NCBI GenBank assembly: GCA_009777735.1
Contig: WRLF01000011.1
Coordinates: 1-64,000, forward strand
Direction of reading: 5' to 3'
Source of the DNA: Treponema sp.
GTDB lineage: Bacteria > Spirochaetota > Spirochaetia > Treponematales > Breznakiellaceae
DNA length: 64,000 bases
The position numbers and the translations under genes were made by a program. This document shows, one piece after another, positions 33,721 to 42,382 of this stretch. Below the pieces are notes generated by a model. That model saw nothing but the letters and a program-made list of their open reading frames with translations, ran no database searches and was not told where the DNA came from. Position 1 is the stretch's first letter; each line of letters begins with the position of its first letter.

Positions 33721-34683
33721 ATGAGTTCCGAAAATACCATTCCCCCTGATAATCAAAATAATGATATTCCAATAAATACCGATGATTCCCCCACTGTAGT
33801 TTTGGAATTAATCTATCAGCTGAAAATAAAAGATGTCATGGTGACAGCGGTTATTTCCGGAAAGAAAGATCAGACCATGCGGCGTATCCAGGCAATCATG
33901 CGGGAGAACCGCATTACAGGTATCCCCATTGTGGAAGGGCAAAAACTTGTGGGCATGGTTTCAATTCATGATATAATCACCGCTCTTGACCAGGGACTTA
34001 TCGAAAGTACTGCTGAAGAGTGTATGACGCGCGATATTATTGTTCTGCAGGATGATATGCCGCTGTCGTTTGCCATTTCCTATCTTAATAAATATAATTA
34101 TGGTCGCTTCCCTGTACTTAATAAAAACCGGGAGTTGGTAGGTATTCTCAGCTCGATGGATGTTATCCGTTCACTCCTGGTGGAGATGAACCGGGAAGTG
34201 CTAAGGCTCGAAAAAATGAACAAAAAAGAATCAGACGGCATTTCGTCAGTATCTTCGGAAATGGCATTCACTGTTGCACATTATGATTTTGAACAAGCCG
34301 GCCGGGCTTCTACGGAAATCAAAAAAGCCCTAAAGCAGCGGAATATCGATGCAAAAATTATCCGCCGGGTTGCCGTTGCAAGTTATGAGTTGGAGATTAA
34401 CATCGTGGTTCATTCTGATGGAGGCAGCCTCCATTGCAGCATACAGCCGGACAAGGTAATAATCACTGTTACCGACACCGGACCCGGCATTGCTGATGTG
34501 AACCAGGCTTTACAGGAAGGTTGGTCAACGGCAAATGATTATGTCCGCTCAATGGGTTGGGGTGCCGGTATGGGTCTTGCCAACACAAAGCGTAATTCAG
34601 ATGAATTTTCAATCAATTCAGAAGTAGGAGTCGGCACCACCGTGCGTTCGGTGGTGTATATCAATTCTTCAAAGGATGAGTAG
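33721..34683 (+). CDS. CBS-domain pair fused to a GHKL ATPase (RsbW/RsbT-like)
   Basis: A 320-residue cytoplasmic regulator. Residues 35-165 form two CBS domains (VKDVMVTAV-like start KIKDVMVTAV, ITGIPIVEGQKLVGMVSIHDII, YGRFPVLNKNRELVGILSSMDVI), which usually bind adenosyl nucleotides. Residues 190-315 form an anti-sigma-type histidine-kinase-like ATPase: ASYELEINIVVHSDGG with the N box, VTDTGPGI and GWGAGMGLANTKRNSDEF. The adjacent DRTGG protein forms a pair known beside [FeFe]-hydrogenase and redox genes in anaerobes, so an energy- or redox-sensing switch is a reasonable inference. Confidence 0.85.
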   Translation: MSSENTIPPDNQNNDIPINTDDSPTVVLELIYQLKIKDVMVTAVISGKKDQTMRRIQAIMRENRITGIPIVEGQKLVGMVSIHDIITALDQGLIESTAEECMTRDIIVLQDDMPLSFAISYLNKYNYGRFPVLNKNRELVGILSSMDVIRSLLVEMNREVLRLEKMNKKESDGISSVSSEMAFTVAHYDFEQAGRASTEIKKALKQRNIDAKIIRRVAVASYELEINIVVHSDGGSLHCSIQPDKVIITVTDTGPGIADVNQALQEGWSTANDYVRSMGWGAGMGLANTKRNSDEFSINSEVGVGTTVRSVVYINSSKDE

Positions 34684-34692
34684 GATCCGCTT

Positions 34693-35031
34693 ATGACAAT
34701 ACGTGAAATTGCCGCTGCCCTGGGCGCGGAAATCTGCCAGGATGAATTTGACGATGATGAATTAACCGGGGCTTATACCTCCGATCTGCTGTCAGATGTT
34801 ATGGCCTACGCAAAAGACGGCGGCGCCCTTATCACCATTCAGGCGCACAAAAACACTGTAGCAGTTGCCACCTTGGTCAACATATCGGTCATCATTATCT
34901 GTAATTCGCGCCCCCTGCCGGACGACATGCTCGAAGCCGCCAAAGACGAAGGCATTGCCGTTGTCCGCACAAATGAAAATCAATTTAATGTGTCGGGAAA
35001 ACTCTGGGCGCTGCTGGGTAATAAACTCTGA
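34693..35031 (+). CDS. DRTGG-domain protein
   Basis: A 112-residue single-domain protein: MTIREIAAALGAEICQ, then GAYTSDLLSDVMAYAKDGGALIT, VATLVNISVIIICNSRPLP and a final helix. This is the pattern of a stand-alone DRTGG domain, a small alpha/beta fold of poorly known function seen with CBS domains. It follows the CBS/ATPase gene by 9 bases with AGGA in front of the ATG, so the two probably act together, the DRTGG protein perhaps as partner or ligand carrier. Confidence 0.75.
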   Translation: MTIREIAAALGAEICQDEFDDDELTGAYTSDLLSDVMAYAKDGGALITIQAHKNTVAVATLVNISVIIICNSRPLPDDMLEAAKDEGIAVVRTNENQFNVSGKLWALLGNKL

Positions 35032-35081
35032 TCATGGCTTTTATAAAGAGGAGCGCCTCTCCGGCGACAGTTTCCTGTTCC

Positions 35082-35531
35082 CTATCTCTCTGCTGTATTA
35101 ATTTCATCAATCACATGATTGATTTTATGGGCCGGCCATTGAAAAGGAATCATTATAATATTGGATCCGGCAGCGCTTCGTATTGTCCGTATACCCAGAG
35201 TTCCTCCCCAAAAAACCATGGGGGTATTATATTGTTCAAATCCCAGCGGTAAATATGAGAATTCTAACATGGGAATTGATACGATATCCCCCGGATCAAT
35301 TGAATACCTGTCTTCCGGCCCGCCGCATTCATACGAGTTATTTGTAAACGTATCTATCAAGACTATTCCAATTGAAAAATTGGTAATGGCATATTCCGGA
35401 GAATTGTTTTTTACGATCATATTTTGCCCTTCAAATGAAATGGAAATTAAATCTTCAACAGTTCTGATTTGAGAAAATATGCCGTAAATAGCAAAAATCA
35501 ATAAAATAACAAAAAATAAATACTTTTTCAT
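35082..35531 (-). CDS. Small exported protein of unknown function
   Basis: A 149-residue protein with a signal peptide (MKKYLFFVILLIFAIYGIFS). The mature part is beta-rich with many Ile, Tyr and Asn (ISFEGQNMIVKNNSPEYAI, YSIDPGDIVSIPMLEFSYLPLG). No family was recognised. The ATG at 35531 has GGAGG upstream; an in-frame start at 35576 is rejected. It follows holA on the same strand by 51 bases and may be the tail of that unit. Confidence 0.6.
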   Translation of the reverse strand: MKKYLFFVILLIFAIYGIFSQIRTVEDLISISFEGQNMIVKNNSPEYAITNFSIGIVLIDTFTNNSYECGGPEDRYSIDPGDIVSIPMLEFSYLPLGFEQYNTPMVFWGGTLGIRTIRSAAGSNIIMIPFQWPAHKINHVIDEINTAER

Positions 35532-35582
35532 AATTACCGCCTCCTTAGCGGACCTGCTTTTTTGAGTATAAGCCATTTTTTA

Positions 35583-36560
35583 TCATTTTTCAACACTTGG
35601 GTTTAGGATTTTCAGCACATACATATCAAGCAGCACTTCTTCCAGGGCGGTGCCGGATGCGCGGGTTAATAAATCGTACTCGGCGGTGATAGCAAGGCAG
35701 ATATCGACTGCCTGTGCGTTGTAACGGCGGGCTGCGGCTGTATAATCACCTTTATTGAATGCGAAAATCCCGATTTTTTTCAATTCAAAACTGTTCGATT
35801 CACCGCTTTTTGACAGAGTCAGGAATTCGCGGAGTTTTTTAAAGCATGAGGCAAGGATCAGTAAAATTCCGGTAGCCCGTTCCTTTGCCGCAAGCAGGGT
35901 ATGCAGTGTTTCAATAGCTTTGGAAACATCCCCTGAGGCAATGCGGGAAAACAGGGTAAAGGGTGAAATCTCGCGGTTGATTGAAAGCCATTTTTCAATG
36001 TCCTCCGTTGTGACAGATCGATCTTTCGGCAGGAAAGGCAATAGCCGGGAACACTCACGGCGCAGAGCTTCGGTGTTATTTTCCACCATTTCAAGAATTG
36101 CCTCAACGCCGCCGGTATCAATACTGCGGCCTTCACGCCTGAAAAAAGAACGTACCCATTCGTTTTTTTCGTTTTCAAAAAGCTCATAAAAAACCTTGCG
36201 GTTTTCCTTTGGGCAGCAGTTGTCAAGCCCTGCGGCAAGTTTAAACTCATCGGAGGTTAGTATCAGTACTGTGTCCGGGTCAAGTTCTTCCATGCAGGAA
36301 GCGATAATGGTTATTGCATCTTTCTTTTTTATCTGGTCGGCATTTTTAACAATGAACAGGCGTAACTGCGCAAAAAGGCTGTGGTTTTGTACTGTATTGG
36401 CGATTGTTATCGCTTCAGTTTCACCCGCATAGAAAACCGTTTCTTCAATGGAGTCGGCATCACCGGCGCTTTTTCCTTTGGAGATCTTTTTTCTGATGTC
36501 CTCAATGGCATCCTGCTTTTTCCCGATTTCAGGGCCGAGGAAAATATACGCCTGTTTCAT
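35583..36560 (-). CDS. holA: DNA polymerase III subunit delta
   Basis: Clamp-loader subunit that opens the sliding clamp. The 325-residue protein has the usual three-domain arrangement: an N-terminal domain with YIFLGPEIGKKQDAIEDI, LFAQLRLFIVKNADQIKKK and a D-x-VLILTSDEF strand; a middle helical region; and the C-terminal helical bundle KKLREFLTLSK to EVLLDMYVLKIL. As in this family the P-loop is degenerate. Its start shares a base with the lexA stop, so it is translationally coupled. Confidence 0.85.
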   Translation of the reverse strand: MKQAYIFLGPEIGKKQDAIEDIRKKISKGKSAGDADSIEETVFYAGETEAITIANTVQNHSLFAQLRLFIVKNADQIKKKDAITIIASCMEELDPDTVLILTSDEFKLAAGLDNCCPKENRKVFYELFENEKNEWVRSFFRREGRSIDTGGVEAILEMVENNTEALRRECSRLLPFLPKDRSVTTEDIEKWLSINREISPFTLFSRIASGDVSKAIETLHTLLAAKERATGILLILASCFKKLREFLTLSKSGESNSFELKKIGIFAFNKGDYTAAARRYNAQAVDICLAITAEYDLLTRASGTALEEVLLDMYVLKILNPSVEK

Positions 36561-37168
36561 TAATAATTGCGGATTATCTGTGAAAGCCGCCCGACAACCC
36601 GTACATTTTGGCAGTACATTGGCTTGTAAGCGGGATTTTCTGCCTGTAACTTGATTCGGGTATTTTCTTTGAAGTAACGTTTCAGGGTAAACGCATCGTC
36701 AACAACCATAATGGCAATTTCTCCGTTTTTGACCACATTTGCTTTTTCAATAACGGCAAGATCGCCGTCCATGATCCCTGCGCCGGACATGGAATCGCCC
36801 TGTACCTTAACCGCAAAGTATGTTTTATTTTTTTTCAGGGCGGACTGGCTCACAGTAATGGTTCCGTCCCAGTTTTCCTCGGACAGGATTGGGGCACCTG
36901 CGGCAACGGTACCTACTATGGGAATTTTGGAAAGCTTTCTCATTTCCGCATCTTCCACCGGACGAATTAATTCCATAGCGCGTGAACGTTTTCCGTCTTG
37001 TCTGATGCGTTTTTTTTTCTTTAGTGCTGCGACATGATCATGGGCACCTTTCACGGAAATGGCAAAATGTTCCGCGATTTCCCGGATGGTTGGGGGGTAG
37101 TAATGATTGTCGATGTACCTGGTGATGAATGATAAAACTTGTTTTTGCCGTTCAGTAAGTTCTTTCAT
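36560..37168 (-). CDS. lexA: LexA repressor
   Basis: SOS repressor and self-cleaving protease. The 202 residues contain an N-terminal winged helix (TIREIAEHFAISVKGAHDHVAAL), the cleavage site Ala90-Gly91 in VAAGAP, Ser126 in GDSMSGAGI and Lys163 in DAFTLKRYF, so the autoproteolysis machinery is intact. ATGA overlap with the upstream regulator and the shared base with holA put it inside a six-gene unit. An obvious SOS box was not found by eye upstream of hprK. T. pallidum lacks LexA, which supports a larger-genome treponeme. Confidence 0.95.
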   Translation of the reverse strand: MKELTERQKQVLSFITRYIDNHYYPPTIREIAEHFAISVKGAHDHVAALKKKKRIRQDGKRSRAMELIRPVEDAEMRKLSKIPIVGTVAAGAPILSEENWDGTITVSQSALKKNKTYFAVKVQGDSMSGAGIMDGDLAVIEKANVVKNGEIAIMVVDDAFTLKRYFKENTRIKLQAENPAYKPMYCQNVRVVGRLSQIIRNY

Positions 37169-38559
37169 TGATCTTCCTTTATGGTTTGCGCAGCAATACC
37201 AAATTTTTTCAGTTTTGCATGCAGGTTGCTTGGATAGATACCAATAGCTTCTGCCGTTCGTGAAATTATACCATTATTCTTAAAAAGTTGGAACTCCAAA
37301 TAGTGCTTTTCAAACATTTCTTTTGCGTCATTAAAATTCTGTTCAAGCAGTTTACCGGGAAGGGCTGACGGTTTTACCGAAACATTTTTTTTACCGCCAT
37401 CGCTGATGTTTATACTTAAAAGCTCTTTCAGAGATTTGGCGTTAACAATGTCTCCTGTATGCATTATTGTTATGCGTTCGGCAAGATTCCTTAATTCGCG
37501 CACATTTCCGGGCCAGTTGTGAGACAGCAGTAATTCCATTGCATCTTTTTCCAGTTTAAGGTTCTCCATTTCCAGTTCCGCAAAAAAATGATGGAGCAGC
37601 AGGGGTATATCGCCGGAGCGTTCCCGCAGCGGCGGTACATGAATGGGGATGACATTCAGACGGAAAAACAGATCCTGCCGGAAACGCCCTTCCGTGCAGG
37701 CTTTTTCAAGGTTCATGTTGGTAGCCGATATGATTCGGACATCGGTTTCTATGGTTTTTTCACCGCCCAGCCGTTCCATTCTTTGATCCTGGATTACCCG
37801 CAAAACCTTTGCCTGGGCAGAATGCGACATATCGCCTATCTCATCGAGGAAAAGCGTGCCGCCGTTTGCAATTTCAAAACGCCCTTTGCGGCTGGACACC
37901 GCGTCGGTATACGCGCCTTTTTCATGACCGAACAGTTCGCTTTCAATAAGCGATTCCGGAATGGCGGCGCAGTTAAGCTCTACAAAAGGGCCATCGGCAC
38001 GGGAGGATCGCAGGTGTATGGCCTTTGCAACCACTTCCTTCCCAACACCGTTATCTCCGGTAATAAGTATTCGTGCATCGGACGCAGCGGCCTGTTCGAC
38101 CAGTATGCGGACTTTCTCAATGGCGGCGCTTACCCCGATAATTTCCACCCGGGAAAGGATGGCTTTTTTTCTGAGGCTGCTGTTTTCCTGCCTGAGTTTC
38201 CGCAGGGCAAGGGCGTTGCGGCATACAGTCAGCACTTTGTCAAGCGAGAGGGGCTTTTCCAGAAAATCAAAAGCGCCGCCTTTGACCGCCCGTACCGCCA
38301 TGTCGATATTGGCATGGCCCGAGATCATCACAACTTCTACCGAGGGCCAGTCCCTGCGGATATGTTCAAGTGCTTCAAGCCCCCCGAGTTTTGGCAGAAG
38401 CACGTCAAGGAGGACCATGTCTACTTTTTCTCTTTCCAGTAATTCCATACCGGCGACTGCGTCTTCCGCGCTGAATACTTTGTATTTTTCATCTTTCAGG
38501 ATTGATGCAATCGCCTGCCTAACTCCGGGTTCATCGTCTATTATGAGAATTGCCGCCAT
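37165..38559 (-). CDS. Sigma-54-dependent NtrC-type response regulator
   Basis: A 464-residue regulator: receiver (Asp52 in LLDVLLP, Lys in EKPLS), AAA+ domain with Walker A GDNGVGKE (168-175), Walker B FLDEIGDM, arginine finger region, and a C-terminal Fis-type helix-turn-helix (NNGIISRTAEAIGIYPSNLH). The sigma-54 contact loop reads GAYTDA (215-220) where the consensus is GAFTGA, an unusual substitution. ATG 38559 has GAGGAGG ahead of it and lies 7 bases after the cognate kinase. Targets are unknown. Confidence 0.93.
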   Translation of the reverse strand: MAAILIIDDEPGVRQAIASILKDEKYKVFSAEDAVAGMELLEREKVDMVLLDVLLPKLGGLEALEHIRRDWPSVEVVMISGHANIDMAVRAVKGGAFDFLEKPLSLDKVLTVCRNALALRKLRQENSSLRKKAILSRVEIIGVSAAIEKVRILVEQAAASDARILITGDNGVGKEVVAKAIHLRSSRADGPFVELNCAAIPESLIESELFGHEKGAYTDAVSSRKGRFEIANGGTLFLDEIGDMSHSAQAKVLRVIQDQRMERLGGEKTIETDVRIISATNMNLEKACTEGRFRQDLFFRLNVIPIHVPPLRERSGDIPLLLHHFFAELEMENLKLEKDAMELLLSHNWPGNVRELRNLAERITIMHTGDIVNAKSLKELLSINISDGGKKNVSVKPSALPGKLLEQNFNDAKEMFEKHYLEFQLFKNNGIISRTAEAIGIYPSNLHAKLKKFGIAAQTIKEDQ

Positions 38560-38566
38560 TATTGTC

Positions 38567-40300
38567 TCATGCCTCCTCGCTAACCGGCAGATCAACAAAG
38601 AATGTGGTTCCTGCCCCTTCCGCAGAGTTGAACCAAATAACCCCGCCGTGGTCGTTTATAATCCGCTCGACGATGGGAAGCCCAAGGCCGGTACCCGATT
38701 TCTTTGTCGTATAATACGGGATAAAAACCTGATCCATATCCTGTTTGGCAATGCCTTTGCCGCTGTCCCTGATGCTCAGTCTGCAAAACTCCATTTCACG
38801 TTTTTTCACAAGATCGGTTCTGATTTCGATAAACCCGCTGCCGTCCATTGCGGCAATAGCGTTAATTACCAGATTGGACAATATTTGTGAAAAACGGTTT
38901 TTATCAATTTTAATGACAATATTGTTTTCCACATGTTCAATATTGATTAAAATATCGGGATACGATCCCCTGTACAGACTCAGTACTTCTTCGATTGATT
39001 CCTCAAGCCTTGTCCATGAACGGGAAGGTTCCATGGGCCGGGAAAAAGTTCTGAATTCGTTAAGGAGGCTTGAAAGCCCTTCCGTTTCCTGTATTATTGC
39101 CAGCATGGAATCTTCGATAATTTCACCGATTTTTTCGGGGTCGTTACGCCAGCGCCTTAGTACCCGGTCGGCGGAAAGTTTGATGGGGGTCAGGGGGTTT
39201 TTTATTTCGTGGGCAAGCTGCTGCGCCATGTTTTGCCAGACAGAAATTTTTTCCGCTTTTACCAGAGCTGCCCTGGATTTTTCGAGGTCCAGCACCATCG
39301 CGTTAAATGAACGGATCAACAGCCCAAGGTCGTCTCCGCGGCGTGCAAGAATCTGAATTGAAAAATCACCCTCGGCAACCCGGCGGGTTGCTTCGGTAAG
39401 TTCTGCAATTGGGTTTGTCACACGCCGGGTAAAAGAAATGGCTATTATTATCGTCATCAGCAGGGTGGGGAAAATAAACACCCCGTAGTAGAACAGCATC
39501 AGAATTCGTGTATTGTCCCGCAGATTTTCAATCACTTCAAAACGCTCTCCCTGATTTTCAATGGCAGCGATACCAATATCAAAATCTTCACCCAGTTCAT
39601 AGTTGATCAGCCAAACGGTATTTCTTGCAGGCAGCATTACATAGCGGATAAGCCCCATGTCACGCGGCAGTTCCCGTGTGATATAACCTTCGTTCTGTGA
39701 AGGCGGATTATCGAGACTGCCGCCTCCGGTTCCGGTAAAACCCCGTTCCTCCCAGCCGTTTTCCGTTAGCCGGAAAATTTGCACCGATGCGATGCCTGCA
39801 GGAAGTGCTGCATCTTGTGTTATTACCGTTTCCCAGTCGGTTTTTCTCAGTGTGTCTTCAAAGCGCTCAATGTGATGGGAGTAAGTGTCTACCGCAAACG
39901 CCTGAGCGGCAGCTTCGGCTGCGTCCGTGTCGATGCTGCGCCAGAACCGGAGGATTTCATTGATGGAAATGCCCGTAACTATGGTCATCGGAGCTGCGGC
40001 CAATATAACGGTGATGATAAAATACCCCAGAAGCCGCAGGTTGAATTTAATACCCGGGCGGCGTGCAATAACATCACCGGCTACATTTGCGACGGCAAAG
40101 CCCAGAAAAACAAGAAGCGCTGCGGGAATGGAGAAGTATACCAGCAAGCTGAGATTTGAAGGAACTTCGCCGTCATACAGGGTGCCGGAATAAAAAGAAC
40201 GGGAAAACAATACTGTTAGTAAACACAGAAGCAAATAAATTAATATGAGACTTCTGACATTAAGGACAGAATATCGCGGACGTGTTCTTATTGTCTTCAT
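38567..40300 (-). CDS. NtrY-like sensor histidine kinase
   Basis: A 577-residue inner-membrane kinase. Four N-terminal transmembrane segments with a periplasmic loop (about residues 115-260), then HAMP, HisKA (AQQLAHEIKNPLTPIKLSADRV with the phosphohistidine) and HATPase_c (NLVINAIAAMDG, DSGKGI, GTGLGLPIVERIINDHGG). The layout and the EIKNPLTPI box are those of the NtrY/AtoS group, partner of the next gene. Its ATG overlaps the ptsH stop by 4 bases, linking it tightly to the HPr system. Confidence 0.92.
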   Translation of the reverse strand: MKTIRTRPRYSVLNVRSLILIYLLLCLLTVLFSRSFYSGTLYDGEVPSNLSLLVYFSIPAALLVFLGFAVANVAGDVIARRPGIKFNLRLLGYFIITVILAAAPMTIVTGISINEILRFWRSIDTDAAEAAAQAFAVDTYSHHIERFEDTLRKTDWETVITQDAALPAGIASVQIFRLTENGWEERGFTGTGGGSLDNPPSQNEGYITRELPRDMGLIRYVMLPARNTVWLINYELGEDFDIGIAAIENQGERFEVIENLRDNTRILMLFYYGVFIFPTLLMTIIIAISFTRRVTNPIAELTEATRRVAEGDFSIQILARRGDDLGLLIRSFNAMVLDLEKSRAALVKAEKISVWQNMAQQLAHEIKNPLTPIKLSADRVLRRWRNDPEKIGEIIEDSMLAIIQETEGLSSLLNEFRTFSRPMEPSRSWTRLEESIEEVLSLYRGSYPDILINIEHVENNIVIKIDKNRFSQILSNLVINAIAAMDGSGFIEIRTDLVKKREMEFCRLSIRDSGKGIAKQDMDQVFIPYYTTKKSGTGLGLPIVERIINDHGGVIWFNSAEGAGTTFFVDLPVSEEA

Positions 40301-40563
40301 TCTTCTTCGAATTTGGATTCAAAAAGCCGAACCAGGGTTTTTACCGCGATTTCTTCATCATTTCCGTCGGCAATTATTTTTAATTCTGTTCCATAAGATG
40401 CGCCGAGAGTTATGATACCCATGATTGATTTTGCGTTTATCCGGTCTTTGCCTTTTTCAAAGTAAATATTACAGGAATAATTTTTGGTAAGCTGTACCAC
40501 CATAGCCGCAGGACGGGCATGGATACCGGCGCGGTTTACAATGGTAATGGTTTGTTCAGTCAT
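40297..40563 (-). CDS. ptsH: Phosphocarrier protein HPr
   Basis: An 88-residue HPr. The Enzyme I phosphorylation site is His15 in NRAGIHARPAA, and the regulatory site is Ser46 in AKSIMGIITLG, the target of HPr kinase. Both residues are kept, so the protein can serve in phosphotransfer and in kinase control. It lies 9 bases after hprK. No EIIA, EIIB or EIIC is in the window. Confidence 0.96.
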   Translation of the reverse strand: MTEQTITIVNRAGIHARPAAMVVQLTKNYSCNIYFEKGKDRINAKSIMGIITLGASYGTELKIIADGNDEEIAVKTLVRLFESKFEEE

Positions 40564-40572
40564 AACATACCT

Positions 40573-41562
40573 CTAAATAATATCGTCATGGCCAAAAAAT
40601 ACCGATCGGGCGCTGTCGCTTTCAATCCATTTGAGAATGTTCTTGTTGAACTCTTTTGCCGCATTGTAGCCCATTGACTTGAGCCGTTCGTTCATTGCGG
40701 CAGTCTCAATGATGATTGAAACATTCCTCCCGGGTTGTACCGGTATTTCCAGGCTTGGAATGCTTACCCCCAGTAATTCCATGTATTGATCCTCTGTTCC
40801 TATACGATCATAATCTTTTGCGGAATCCCATATTTCCAGTTTGACAACAAGCTGGATTTCTTTTCTGTCCCGGATTGCCCGGACGCCGAACATATGGGTG
40901 ATGTTAATAATACCCAGCCCCCGAATTTCCATGTGATGCCCGATGATCTTGTTTGCCCCTTCGCCAATCAGTATATTACCGTTTACGCAATGCATGTCGA
41001 TAACATCGTCTGCCACGAGCCGGTGGTTCCGGTGGATCAGTTCAAGGGCCGCCTCGCTTTTACCGACACCCGAATCCCCCAGAATTAAAATCCCCAGCCC
41101 AAAAACTTCTACCAGTACTCCGTGGATACTCTGGCGGGGGGCGAAGATCTCGGCAAGAATCCGCATAAGTCTGGCGGAAAACTCTGCTGTTCCCAGATCG
41201 GTCTGCAATATGGGGCATTGCGCTGCATCAGCAATATCCAGAAAATCTTTGTGGGGTGTTAGATTATAGGTAAAAATACAGCAGGGAATGGGAAGGTTGA
41301 ACATTTCCTGTATAGTCCGGGTCTCGTCATCGGTTTCCAGCCTGCGCAGGTAAGAAACCTCCCCCCTGCCGAAAAGCTGAACCCGCTGGAAAGCAAAATC
41401 ATCGGAAAATCCCATAATCGCGCCAATTGGCCGGTTCAGATCGGGAACGGTGATTTCCCTTACCAGGCCTTTTCTGCCGCCTATGCAACGGAGATTAAGC
41501 GAGTTGTGCTCCTTTAATTTTATGTCAATCAGATCCAGAACGGTAAAGCGCATATCCGCCAT
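40573..41562 (-). CDS. hprK: HPr kinase/phosphorylase
   Basis: Phosphorylates and dephosphorylates HPr at Ser46 in response to ATP, fructose-bisphosphate and phosphate in other bacteria. The 329 residues hold the N-terminal domain and the kinase core with Walker A GDSGVGKSE (162-170), VADDVIDMHC and the family signature MEIRGLGIINI. The ATG at 41562 (or 41553) has no Shine-Dalgarno and lies 6 bases after TACAAT, so it is probably leaderless. It leads hprK-ptsH-kinase-regulator-lexA-holA and is divergent from a lipoprotein gene. Confidence 0.95.
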   Translation of the reverse strand: MADMRFTVLDLIDIKLKEHNSLNLRCIGGRKGLVREITVPDLNRPIGAIMGFSDDFAFQRVQLFGRGEVSYLRRLETDDETRTIQEMFNLPIPCCIFTYNLTPHKDFLDIADAAQCPILQTDLGTAEFSARLMRILAEIFAPRQSIHGVLVEVFGLGILILGDSGVGKSEAALELIHRNHRLVADDVIDMHCVNGNILIGEGANKIIGHHMEIRGLGIINITHMFGVRAIRDRKEIQLVVKLEIWDSAKDYDRIGTEDQYMELLGVSIPSLEIPVQPGRNVSIIIETAAMNERLKSMGYNAAKEFNKNILKWIESDSARSVFFGHDDII

Positions 41563-41568
41563 GATGGC

Positions 41569-41597
41569 ATTGTACAGGAATAACAGGGTTCGTGCAA
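41569..41597 (-). promoter_or_regulatory. Leaderless promoter of the hprK operon
   Basis: Minus strand TTGCAC (41597-41592), 17-base spacer and TACAAT (41574-41569), then 6 bases to the ATG at 41562. No Shine-Dalgarno. Confidence 0.6.
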
Positions 41598-41636
41598 TGA
41601 CATCACACTTGCTTTATATTGTCTATAATATATTAC

Positions 41637-41665
41637 TTCACATAATAGCAGATATTTTGTATAAT
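41637..41665 (+). promoter_or_regulatory. Leaderless promoter of the lipoprotein gene
   Basis: TTCACA (41637-41642), 17-base spacer and a perfect TATAAT (41660-41665), then 6 bases to the ATG at 41672. No Shine-Dalgarno. Confidence 0.65.
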
Positions 41666-41671
41666 TTGTGT

Positions 41672-42379
41672 ATGAAACAACTTATTACTGTTGGCATTTT
41701 AGCTGCGGCTCTTTTTCTGCCTCTCTCATGCGGATCTGTTGATCTCTCCAGAAGATACCCCAATATGATTGCAGATGTAGACCCTTTTCCCGTAGGGACA
41801 ATTGAAGCGCAATTAGACCGGCTTTTTTCGTCTGATCTTACCAGGCTCGAAGCTGAAGTGGTTTTCCACCCTCGGTTAAACGCTGTAGCGCTCGTTTTCA
41901 GATATCAAACCGTCAACTACCGGCAATTCTGGGATGAAAATAGCAGAAGGTTGTTTGCAGAGGCATTGGAATCATATAAAACAGCCTTTTCTGAACGTAA
42001 TTTAGCCAACAATTACCGGAGAACCAGGGCAGCTTACGGACAAACCAGGGGGCGGGTTGAATGGGACACATTCAGGTTTTCAAAAACCTATATCTCTTTT
42101 CCGGCAATTGAGATTGGCTATCGTTTCAGGCAGGAAAGCCCTTTTTTTGCGACTCTAATGCGTTCGGCAAAAGACGAATCTGATTCGGGCAGCGGTTCTT
42201 CTTCTGTTGAAAACCAGCAAATAAGCATGTACTTCACCCGTGCTCAGGCTGACGAACTGGTAAAATTGTTTGATCAATCATTTCTTTTAGGGCAGATAGA
42301 CAGAAATCTATATCCGGCCCGGGCAACTGACCAGAGTATTTACTTTGAATATGAATACGAAGAGGAACAACCCGATTAA
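41672..42379 (+). CDS. Lipoprotein of unknown function
   Basis: A 235-residue predicted lipoprotein with lipobox LPLSC (Cys20). The mature part begins SVDLSRRYPNMIADVDPFPVG and contains a helical middle (LFAEALESYKTAFSERNLANN) and an acidic end (YFEYEYEEEQPD). No family was recognised. The frame is open from 41450 on the hprK antisense side, but ATG 41672 begins the signal peptide directly after the promoter. It precedes cls by 3 bases and is likely co-transcribed. Confidence 0.7.
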   Translation: MKQLITVGILAAALFLPLSCGSVDLSRRYPNMIADVDPFPVGTIEAQLDRLFSSDLTRLEAEVVFHPRLNAVALVFRYQTVNYRQFWDENSRRLFAEALESYKTAFSERNLANNYRRTRAAYGQTRGRVEWDTFRFSKTYISFPAIEIGYRFRQESPFFATLMRSAKDESDSGSGSSSVENQQISMYFTRAQADELVKLFDQSFLLGQIDRNLYPARATDQSIYFEYEYEEEQPD

Positions 42380-42382
42380 TTT

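Noticed and set aside
35045-35058. Short hairpin AGAGG/CCTCT between converging genes as terminator
   Set aside because: Only a 5-bp stem without a T-run.
37588-38890. Two long plus-strand frames (284 and 309 residues) opposite the regulator and kinase genes
   Set aside because: The minus strand encodes intact receiver, AAA+ and kinase domains with correct motifs. The plus frames show no domain and arise from base composition.
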